Positions 55,383-64,000 of a stretch of 64,000 nucleotides of DNA are shown here, piece after piece; within the stretch, counting starts at the first letter, position 1; the number at the start of each line of letters is the position of its first letter. The notes beneath the pieces were generated by a model. That model was not told the origin of the DNA. It made no database searches and was given only the letters and a program-made list of their open reading frames with translations. The DNA lies in NCBI GenBank assembly GCA_022559845.1, contig CM040124.1, forward strand, positions 66,735,491 to 66,799,490, in the 5' to 3' direction. This DNA comes from Amorphophallus konjac (lineage: Eukaryota > Streptophyta > Magnoliopsida > Alismatales > Araceae). A program made the translations under genes and the position numbers.

Positions 55383-58300
55383 TGTTTGCGGTGAGATGTG
55401 TACTCATCTTTTTTTGTTTGTTTATTATTATATCCGAACTAGACTGTTCGCTTTGTTATTCGCGTAGAGCGTGCCAGTCACTAGGTGACGAGTTTATTGT
55501 GCACTCAATCTGACCCGAGTCGAGCGAGAGTGAAATTCGTGTCGGGACCGAAAGTCCGCCATACCATAAAGGCTATGGCGTTAATTACATCCTTCAATAA
55601 GAAGGAAAACCTCTGATTAGTTGCTGAGATAACGAGCCGTTCGAGGCTGAAATAGAATGCAGGAAAATGCATATGATGATGAAGCCTTTGAGGCCGCATG
55701 AAATGATTCATTGATCATTTTCTCAATCATGTAGAGCAGGCATGGTTCATTAAGTTCGAGCCTTCGGTACGGGGCGGAGGACGTAGGTCCGAAGACCACC
55801 ATCTCGCATGGTCAAAACTTCTGGTCGGGCGTGACCCGGCCTTCCATCGATGTCATTTGATATACCGAGGTCTTATTCAGGCAAGCATGTGCTAACAAAG
55901 CACATAAGAATGCATATCTATATCTAATGCATGCACTAGCAAGTGCATGACGACAGATGATTTTAAATTGAAAAGTTTCTTTTTATTTGATTTATGGTTG
56001 ATTACATTGATCGACACAAGCCATGAAAGGTGAGGGTTGACTCGAGAAAGAGAGAGGAGTTAAAACGGCGCGACAAGCGCACTTTTACTCAAAATTGGCA
56101 CGAGGTAGCGTAGGTATAGGGGTTAAACGGCGCAGGGTAGCGTAGGGAAAGGGGTTGAAACGGCGCGGAGGGATAAGGCCTTAACCGGCGTGCCCCGCCC
56201 AGGGCGTGCCAGATTAGGGGGCGCCGGGTGTCGGCCAAGTAAAAATTAGAAAATTTGAGTGTGAAGTTATTCCGGCGCGGGGGGGTACCATGCCATATTA
56301 GGGAGCGCCGGATTAGGACCACGCTGGGTTAGTTGATTTTTGATGATTTTTAGATGTTTTTCAGTTTATTTAACCCATGGGAAAATGTTGAATTGTTTGA
56401 TGGATGAATTGAGGTCCAGGATGCCCTTGAAGCAGGGTTGAGACTCGTGCGAGGTTCATACTCGAGCATGAAAGTTTAATGGTTCGAAATCATATCTTAT
56501 TAAGCCCAAACTGTGAGGGCAAATAGTCAATAAGTTCTGGAGAAATTTGGCAGCACCTCCCCCGGTCTAGAGGATTGTGGGGGGAAAGCGGAGGCATACC
56601 CACGAATGGGGTAAGCTCCTTAATGTCGGGTGGCACAACGGCGGCCGCAGACCCAAACGGATAGGAAACCCCGAGGACAAGCCTACCAGGGGGCACCATC
56701 GTTCCGTGGGTTGAAGACAATCGGATAAGGTGACTAATGAGGGAGGTGAGGACCCCGAGGGCTAGCCTACGAGGGGCACACGGCCCATAGTCAACTAATA
56801 ATCCAGAAAAGGGATGACTGATAGGGAAGGAAACCCCGAGGACTAGCCTACGAGGGGCACACATCCCATAGTCACCACAATGTCCCTAAGGATAGTGGAT
56901 TTAATATCGGGCTAAACCCTGTGAATGTTCACCTTATAGCCCATAGGGATACTCATCACTCACAGATGGAACCCTTTGACCAAATGGTGGTTCTGAGGTA
57001 TCAATGGGGTATGTCCCCCTCCCCGGAGTGTTAAAGCTAAAGTTATCAGAAATAACAAAGCTTGGTGATTCTAAATCATATGCGGAATAGGAAGGATAAA
57101 ATAGCATATCACAATGGTCAATGAGTTGGAAAATCGGTGCTCACATGGTTAGCATGTTAATGCTCATGGGGCTAAGGGGTTAGCAGTCACGGAGGCAGAT
57201 AGTTAGTATGCAAATTAAGGGGGGTTAGCAGGCCAACATTCACAAAGGATTAATGGGTTAGCCTGTGAATGAAAATGATCAGATGCAGAGAACAACCATT
57301 CGAACTATTTGCATCGAATGGGTAAGTAGGTTATAGAGGTGACCCCATTCCCTCTAGGCTATAGAGAAGCATAGAGGGGTGTTGGGAGGGATGCCTCGGA
57401 ATCGGAGTGGATAGAGATGCACACACGAATGTGTCTCTAACAACGGAATCCACGATGCGTACACATCAAACCCAGCGTAGCCATTGCATTAAAAGGGGAG
57501 AGTCTCGGGGAGGGGATATCGTTTCTCTAGCCCATATTGATTTCAGGGCATGGTCAGTATCACGGAACGAAACACGACGCCCACACATAAGGTGATTGAA
57601 TCATGCGAATCAAGAGAGGAATGGGGAAGCATACACAGTATGATATCATTCAGATCATCAACATATCATTCATCCCACTAATGGGAGGTAAAAGACATAA
57701 TACATTATAAGCATTTGGCGCGCCAGCGTTGTCGCTCGACAACCATTTCATTGATCGTAGAGGGGATATCATTGAGGAAGGAGGAGTGAAGAGATGGTGG
57801 GGGGGGATATGGGCTCATATCATCGCCTCTCCCCCCCTCACTTACACTATATCAAAATGGGAAAATGAGAAGGTGAATCATCGGGAGGATCTACAGAACC
57901 AACCTAACTTCTTCTCCAAAATAGAGTCTCGGATTCCGACGACTCTTCTCCAGCTCTGGAGCTATTTAGGGAAGCAGACAGAGGAGGACGGCAGCGGGAT
58001 CACTCTCAGGAAAAACCCTACTTCTCCCCCAAGCTTTTTCTCTCTCTCGAATGATTGGTTTCTCTTAATTGGATCCTTCTCTGCCGTTCTCTCTTCGGAT
58101 TCCGCCGGCCTCTCTTACTTGGTCGAACCAAGTGTATATATAGAAGGCTGGCTTATTACGGCGTGAAGAAAGCATGCCGGAGAAGCGTCATTGACCATTT
58201 TGCACGTCGGGTAAGAGGGCGCCAGGAATAGGGGGCGCGCTGGTGAAAGGGCGCGCCGGATAAGCCCCACTTACTTAACACGGGTTAGACGGTGGGTCTC

Positions 58301-59136
58301 GGACCGGTTTCGGGAGCCACTGTGACCATTCATCTCGCCGTGGTCTTGCAAAACCTTGGTGAGAAATCCTGACGAAGCTCTCGGGTCGACGTACAACCTT
58401 CTTCGGAACCTCGTATATATTCAGCTTGAACATGCGGGTTTTTCGCTGACACGGCCCTCGACACTGTGGTTCGTGCCGCTGGCTCGGCCTGACTTGTGCC
58501 CGAAGCTCTTTTGAGGGGTGGAATGCCACCTAGGATGCTTTTGCCTTGGCTGGGCGATCATTTGGTCACTAACGGACCCAATATGCTGAGAAGCCATACC
58601 CATGCTTGGTAATCGGGGTGTTCTACTGACAGAGCCTTCGGTCTCTTGTTATGATGGACCAAAGGCGTTGTTTCACCTCGGGAGGATCTTTCATTCAAGT
58701 GGCGGGCCACCAGATATACTCCTGTCCTTGGTCGGACAACGGATGCATTCTCGTCCTTGGTCGGACGACGAGTACATCCTTGTCCTTGGTCGGACGACGG
58801 ATGCATTCTCATCCTCGGCCAGACGATGGGTACATCCTTGTCCTTGGTCAGACGACAGATGCATTCTCATCCTTGATCGGATGACGGATATTGTCTACGC
58901 GATACGACCAAGTCAATACCGGTTCATTGGGCAGGCTTGACGGTGCTACCGGTTGGTTGTAAATTCATCTCGATTCTCCTGAGGTGAAGTCCCCGGTGCT
59001 CATACTGGGTGACCTGAGGCTCTGGCAGCTTGAGAAGGCTTCAGTGTATTGATCTTCTTTGGCTTCTCTGCTTTAGTGGGCCGCATCATTTGTCTTTGAG
59101 GCTTGATCGCCATTGAATATATTTTGAGTGCCAACG
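55383..59136 (-). repeat. 5' LTR of element G (3754 bp)
   Basis: Begins TGTTTGCGG on the plus strand and ends GTGCCAACG, where the last base should be A. Minus-strand TATA candidate CTATATATAC lies at 58134-58143. GGCGCGCC sites occur at 57717 and 58250 (30115 and 30654 in the partner). About 100 bp shorter than the left LTR, mostly from three fewer 29-bp units and a shorter G run. Confidence 0.92.
58724..58897. repeat. 29-bp tandem repeat, 6 units (right LTR of G)
   Basis: Units start at 58724, 58753, 58782, 58811, 58840 and 58869; the left LTR has nine. Confidence 0.92.
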
Positions 59137-59141
59137 ACGGC
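59137..59141. other. Right target-site duplication of element G (ACGGC)
   Basis: Exact copy of 27769-27773. Confidence 0.92.
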
Positions 59142-59258
59142 TTGTATGTTATCAGCCGAAGAAGCCAGCTTACCGTCCACGGGAAAAGGGGAGCTCATCC
59201 CTCATCTTTACTTGGTCTCCCTCCCGTCTTATGTCTCTCTTCTCGGAGCTGGACTTTT
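59142..59258 (+). pseudogene. Continuation of the element F polyprotein
   Basis: Joined to the frame ending at 27773 this gives an open stretch (LVCYQPKKPAYRP...LMSLFSELDF) until element I begins at 59259. Confidence 0.72.
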
Positions 59259-61305
59259 TGATGCGGGACGGGACCACGGACACGACAAGCTCGCGATCGT
59301 CCCTTAACGAGGGAAGCGTCGGATGTGCGCGGTTGAGAAACCGGCAATGAGCTAGGGTGGTCGGCTCTCTTTTGCGCCCGGATCAGGTCACGGGACGGTC
59401 TCGCTCACTCTCTCGCAGCAACGGTGATATGAAATTATAACGAGCTAGGTCCTAAAACATGCTCTCTAGCAGTGGCATAAACAAGCATATATGAAATAAG
59501 CGAAATGCCAAGTGTAGGAGCGAAGACGATACCTCCACGCGCTCGGCGTGGGGACGACGGACCCGGCCGAAACTCGTACTCCCGAAACAATATTACACAA
59601 TATTACAGAAATGCAAGCCGCTGCCCACTCCATGCAAGGAGGTAAAGGGCTACACAATGGGGTCCGGGAGGACCGAATTCGGGTTGACGGGCGGCTTCTC
59701 GCGCTGTTTCGGCAACACCCGAACACGTGACGGTGGGGCCCACGTGCTGTCCGGAGGGGCCGTGTGGGACCCAGTGGCACCGCTGTAGTGGTGGATGCCC
59801 GGAGGGTCTCTCCTTGGGATGGCGGCGCACTGGAACGCCGGCCGGAGGCCCGGCGGCTCCGTTCGGCACCGGTCGGAAAAACCGGCCACGGACCTGCACT
59901 TTCTGATTTTCAGTGCGCGCTCGGACGGGAACGGACGCTGCGATCAGATCCGATGTCGGATTGACACGAAATTAGCGCCGTTGGAAAGCTGACTCGAAGT
60001 ACTTCAATGTAGGCCTAGAGATCTGGCCTGGATCTTCGCTGATCTTGACTTATGGAATTTACAACCTCCTGTTGTACAGTAACTAAACACTCAGATCTAC
60101 AGAGCTGATCTCTGATAACTTCCATTGACTACTAGGAGGACCTTAGATTTAGACTTCGACTTCTTCATGAAAGTTGTAGGATTTTGAGTTGGGCAGATGG
60201 AAAACTTGGTTTGGACACGTTTGGATGTGTCTATGAATTTCTATGATTTGTTTACTGGAAGAAGGTCGAATCTGAGATCTGGCTGGAGGTACTGTAGCTC
60301 CGGTAGAACATGAATTTTGAAAAATAGGTAAAAGACTCAACAAAAATTAATAAAAATGGTGGTGGTAGGGAAAAATGGACAGAAACCCCAGTTAAATTGG
60401 GAGGGCAAAAGAAATTCAAAAGGGTGGTAGAAGGGGACGAACTCAAAGGTTCTGTCACTGTAGACAGAGACAGATCTGATTTGAGTTTGGGGAATGAACG
60501 AAGTGGAAATAATATGAAACGGGGAAATTGGGAGCTGAATTGTTTTGTGGGGAAGGGTCTATAAGGTAGGAACCAACTCTCAAAATTTTAAGTCGATCTG
60601 AACTCGTGGCTGACTTGAGGAATTTCTGAGCTTCACCTCTGTCCAGCAAGACAGAACACCGAAATTGATCCCGTGGCGGCTCGAAGGCGGCACGAACGGC
60701 GGCGGCGGCGGCACCGGTGATGATCAGAGGTTGAGAGGGGATGAAGGGAGGTAGAACCACTCTAGATCTGGGGTTGAAGGTGGAAGAACAGCAGGGGGAG
60801 GAGAGAGGGGCGCACCAAGCTCCAAGAGACTCCACAATTTTTTGATTTTTTCATTCATTAATTCATGCAATATGTAAAATACAAGTATATATATGCAAGG
60901 GGTCTAACCTATTCTAAGCCCTTGGATCAAGGGTTGATCAATGAAGGGTTGAGATGTGGTTTGACAACCACATTAAACCCCATTAAACTACTAGGTTCGC
61001 CCCCCCCCCCCCCCTTAAGAAGGCAATTAGCCTTTGTCTTCTTTAGTTAATTCTAGGTCCAAGTCCAAGGTTGGACTATGGACCAGCCACCTTGGACCCA
61101 GGAGTCCAGGTGGACCAATAAGGATGAGGGAGGGGGCCCCTGCAGGGCCTACATGCACATTTGCAAAGAAACCCAATGGCCTTTTGCAAATAAACCCACT
61201 AAGACCTACTATTGTGTACCCATATACCACAAGGGCGTACATACAAATACAAAAGGACGTAGATGCAAACACAAAGTGAGCGGGCTGACGTTGATGTCCC
61301 CATCA
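59259..61305 (-). repeat. 3' LTR of element I (2047 bp)
   Basis: Plus strand starts TGATGCGGGACGGG and ends GTCCCCATCA. Minus-strand TATA-like TATATATA at 60886-60893. A 15-base C run lies at 61000-61014. The ends match the element H LTR ends. Confidence 0.9.
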
Positions 61306-61709
61306 ATTCTCCCCGGGTGGGAGGAACTCGACCCCGTCGAGTAGGGGTATGGCTGCTCCGGTACTCCGGCGGATCCGTCACCGTGCTAAGTAGCGCGGGT
61401 ATGCTCCACTCCAAGTGATCGGCACCTGCTCATTCCATATATACTCGATATGCGCACTGCGATGGCTAAAGGTGGTCACTCCGAAGGGGCACTCTCAAAA
61501 GGAAGGAAACAGCCCGAAGACTCACTAGGAATCACCGCTGAGTCCCTATAGGTGACTGATCCGGGTATAGATGTAGAACCGACCCCATACTCATCAAGTG
61601 AGTCGACTCGCTTCACACTCATAAGAGAACGACACGAGCTTGCATAAGACACATGCAGACTCACCATGCACAGACACACGAATGCAAACCACGCAAACAA
61701 ATCACTCAA
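61306..61709 (-). pseudogene. Integrase tail and chromodomain stub with polypurine tract (element I)
   Basis: 61560-61476 reads TYRDSAVIPSESSG, matching AYRDPTVIPSEPFE at the end of element H pol. About 61460-61381 reads HIEYIWNEQVPITWSGAYPR then YLAR and TGA (61378-61380), matching HIDHILDEQVTVTRSG and YLRYLVR of the H chromodomain. The second half of the domain is missing. CTCCCACCCGGGGAGAATT before the LTR is identical to the element H polypurine region apart from nearby changes. Confidence 0.82.
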
Positions 61710-61847
61710 AATAAAACCACACGAAAGAAAAAGTACACTGTTAGTCCGACCCGTTCATGGGTGACGGCGGACCAGGACACCTGAATATGTGCCATGCATA
61801 CACTAGATGTACTCGATGCTTGACGGAATGGATGACTCCTAGACACC

Positions 61848-63317
61848 CTAAGATGTACCAATCATGCATTGGCGACCGATGGGATTTGGGTGAAGAAGGG
61901 GTAGGATATCCAAAACTACCCTCGTCATCATCCCTAGATGTAGAGACGGCTTTTGCCGAATAGACCGAGGGGTATGGGTGGAATAGTGAACTCCTTGGAA
62001 GAGGTGGAGGGAATGTGATAGCTCGGGAGCTTCACTAGTGGAGAGGTCAAAAGGGTCAAAGAAGGTATGACCCCATGAGGTGGGTTCCAACATGACATGG
62101 TCCCAATCGTGAAATTCTTGAAGGTGCGGGTGGTCACCTTCCTTTGTCATGGTAGATGGGACCGTGTATAGGAAATATGACTCCTCCCTCGGAAGCAAAG
62201 TCATGAAGTCGGGCTCATCCGGTAGCGGGAGAAGTAGAAGAACCTCCGTGGTGACATAACCCACGGTGCACTCGGAGGTAATGGACCCTATGGCCGGATG
62301 GGTGAAACTAAGACTAGCGGGTTGGTCAAAGCCTCGGGCCAAAAGATGCGTCAACTCCCATTGTGAATCTAATCCCATGACAAGATCATCCAACGTATCA
62401 ACATGGTGACGAGATCGAAATGTGGTATGGAATGAGTTGACCGGCACTAGTGGTAGTGTGGGGTCCATTGATGGGAAGGGATGTGGGACCAAGCCATCCT
62501 TGAGCCATCTAAGAAGTGGCTCGGCTATGTAAAGTGTTCCCGTAAGAAACACGGGTGGCTCGGGCTTTGGTAGTTCCCACTTTGATGGTTTCGAATGAAG
62601 ACCGGAGGTAGATAACAATGGAGCATCCATGGGTGGTGGAGTAGCTTGTGTCCTTTCCCACCAATCCGAAATCATTTTCTTTATTTCCTCTAAGGAGCGG
62701 GTTGGAGGAGGGACCTTGGGGTGGACTAGCTCCTTAACTCTCGGCTAGGGTGTGGGCCTAGGCTCGGTTATAAGCGGGACTTCCACTCGGTTGGAGGTGC
62801 TTGAGTGGGTTGGGATGGGAGTGCCAAGGGGAGGTTGGTTGGTGGTGCATGGGCGGGCCACTAGATTGGGGTCACTTTGGTGGGCTTAGACGGCTGTGAA
62901 GGGGTGGGATTGGGTAGAGGTGTGGCCCACTTGATTGTGGGTGAGTTGGTGGGGTTGGTGAGTGGAATGACCTCCGTGGTTGGAGGTAGGTGGGCGGGGA
63001 ACGTAGGCCCTCCTAAGCACTCTCTTCATTTCCCACCATGACTGGATGGGCCTTAGATTCCTATCCTCCCACCAATATTTGATGTCCCTCCAAGTTGCAG
63101 CGACTTCACCAAAAAGTCGCCTTTTGGCAACATCGACTTGCATGGGCCCGTACATGATGTACACCTCGAAGTAATCATCCATAATGGCTTCCCATTCTAG
63201 ATAGACACTCGGGTCATCGGACCCGTAGAAATCCCGGGTGTCGGGTCTCGTGGGGTGGTTCGGGTGGTCCTTCCATTTGAGATAGTATCGCCACCATCCG
63301 GGAGTTTGGGACTCCAT
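61848..63317 (-). pseudogene. Gag-like ORF of element I (two nonsense codons)
   Basis: ATG at 63317 (MESQTPGWW) opens a frame of about 490 codons to 61848, interrupted only by TAA 62886-62888 and a TAG near 62744. The N-terminal part matches the element H capsid core (FYGSDDPSVYLEWEAIMDDYF against FIGSLDPKVYLDWEAGMDRYF; WWEMKRVLRRAYVP against WDDMKMKLGEKYLP). The C-terminal 275 codons (62675-61848, intact) have no counterpart in H that I can see. They are rich in Pro, Leu, His and Asp, with no zinc knuckle and no domain I recognise. It could be a diverged gag C-terminus or captured sequence. Confidence 0.75.
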
Positions 63318-63686
63318 GGGACACGGGAAACTAGTGGAGGGCCATGCCGACACTCAGACCAAAACACTAGACACGACACTAAGTAATGCAAAGTTGGAAT
63401 GCACTAACTAATGCACACTAAGGACCCTAGACGTAAACCAAGACTCGGTACGGGGCGGAGACAATCGACCCGAAGGTCACTCGCACAAGTGTGCGGCCTT
63501 CCCGATAGGCGTAACCTAACGGTCGGACAACACCTTTTTATATACCGAGTAAAGGGATGTATGCGACCCAAAAACGACTCTTTTTGTTGTTTTAAAAATG
63601 TGATGATCCTAAACACGACTTAGACCGACTAATGACTACATGACACTCTTTTTTTTTTTTGAATGCAAACACCCTAGACTCAACCT

Positions 63687-63698
63687 GCTCTGATACCA
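63687..63698 (-). other. Primer-binding site of element I (tRNA-iMet)
   Basis: The minus strand reads TGGTATCAGAGC, three bases inside the LTR. Confidence 0.9.
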
Positions 63699-63701
63699 AA
63701 T

Positions 63702-64000
63702 TGATGCGGGACGGGACCACGGACACGACAAGCTCGCGATCGTCCCTTAACGAGGGAAGCGTCGGATGTGCGCGGTTGAGAAACCGACAATGAGCTAGGG
63801 TGGTCGGCTTTCTTTTGCGCCCGGATCGGGTCACGGGACGGTCTCGCTCACTCTCTCGCAGCAACGGTGATATGAAATTATAACGAGCTAGGTCCTAAAA
63901 CATGCTCTCTAGCAGTGGCATAAACAAGCATATATGAAATAAGTGAAATGCCAAGTGTAGGAGCGAAGACGATACCTCCACGCGCTCGGCGTGGGGACGA
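63702..64000 (-). repeat. 5' LTR of element I, cut by window end
   Basis: Near-identical to 59259-59557 (four transitions in 299 bp, three of them at CpG). Confidence 0.93.

Larger units (their letters stand above)
27774..59136 (-). mobile_element. Element G: giant Retand-like Tat retrotransposon, complete, carrying nested element H
   Basis: A full-length minus-strand element with 5' LTR 55383-59136, Tat primer site, long gag frame, protease, RT, RNase H, second RNase H, integrase, a tandem-repeat 3' UTR with an antisense ORF, polypurine tract and 3' LTR 27774-31627. It is bounded by the 5-bp duplication ACGGC. Total length is 31,363 bp, or about 21.4 kb without element H and the duplicated array segment. 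Tandem repeats and an antisense ORF between pol and the 3' LTR are known from the Retand/Grande/RIRE2 group. The LTRs differ at about 6% of the first 177 positions, and the coding frames hold many stops. Confidence 0.93.
59259..64000 (-). mobile_element. Element I: non-autonomous gag-only relative of element H
   Basis: Minus strand: 5' LTR from 63702 to beyond the window, iMet primer site, gag-like frame, no pol, a remnant of the integrase tail and chromodomain, polypurine tract, 3' LTR 59259-61305. The interior is only 2396 bp. Gag, LTR ends, chromodomain stub and polypurine tract all resemble element H. The LTR copies differ at 4 of 299 comparable bases, all transitions, so the insertion is recent. 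Confidence 0.88.

Noticed and set aside
60455..60835. Minus-strand 126-codon frame in the element I LTR
   Set aside because: Inside a non-coding LTR; composition follows GC-rich sequence, no domain.
63687..63698. Sequences complementary to initiator tRNA taken as tRNA gene pieces
   Set aside because: Only 12 bases, always just inside an LTR: primer-binding sites.

Overview
This is repeat-dense nuclear DNA from a flowering plant with a large genome. Everything I can identify belongs to LTR retrotransposons; I find no host gene, tRNA or rRNA gene. Primer-binding sites complementary to plant initiator tRNA-Met, a Tat-type primer site, the Tat-specific second RNase H, and Tekay-, SIRE- and Retand-like gag and pol proteins all point to an angiosperm. 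I cannot name the species.

Layout (element names are mine). A (1-4911, minus) is a Tekay/Del-like chromovirus: the gag-protease-RT start runs off the left edge, and its 5' LTR sits on the right. B (4912 to about 9905, plus) looks like the 3' UTR and LTR of a Tat-like element into which A inserted. C (about 10200-11126, plus) is the 3' part of a Ty1/copia LTR. D (11127-15293, minus) is a second Tekay-like element cut off within gag. E (15294-21514, minus) is a SIRE-like copia element with gag, polypurine tract and LTR but no visible pol. F (21515-27773, resuming at 59142-59258, plus) is a Tat-like element split by G. G (27774-59136, minus, 31.4 kb) is a giant Retand-like Tat element with 3.75-3.85 kb LTRs, the 5-bp target duplication ACGGC, gag-pol with dual RNase H, an antisense ORF, and a 3' UTR made of 122-129 bp tandem repeats. 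H (34682-43144, plus) is a chromovirus nested in that 3' UTR array, its 3' LTR cut short. I (59259 to beyond 64000, minus) is a young non-autonomous relative of H that keeps gag, a chromodomain stub and the polypurine tract but lacks pol.

Nesting order by hand-counted divergence: F is oldest, then G (LTRs about 6% different over the first 177 bp), then H (about 3% over about 265 bp), with I youngest (4 differences in 299 bp). Most coding regions are decayed, often by TGA at positions normally occupied by Arg, as expected of methylated-CpG loss.

Most unusual signal: the LTRs and UTRs of A, B, D, F and G carry arrays of short CG-containing inverted repeats spaced about 29-34 bp, close to three DNA turns. 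E carries GTCGAC sites spaced 19-22 bp, close to two turns. The same motif type recurs across unrelated lineages (GACGNC in A and B; GCGGTC/GACCGC in D and F; GTCGAC in D and E), while H and I show no such array. A second notable event is a 1454/1455-bp duplication flanking H, joined to its broken LTR at a 4-bp microhomology.
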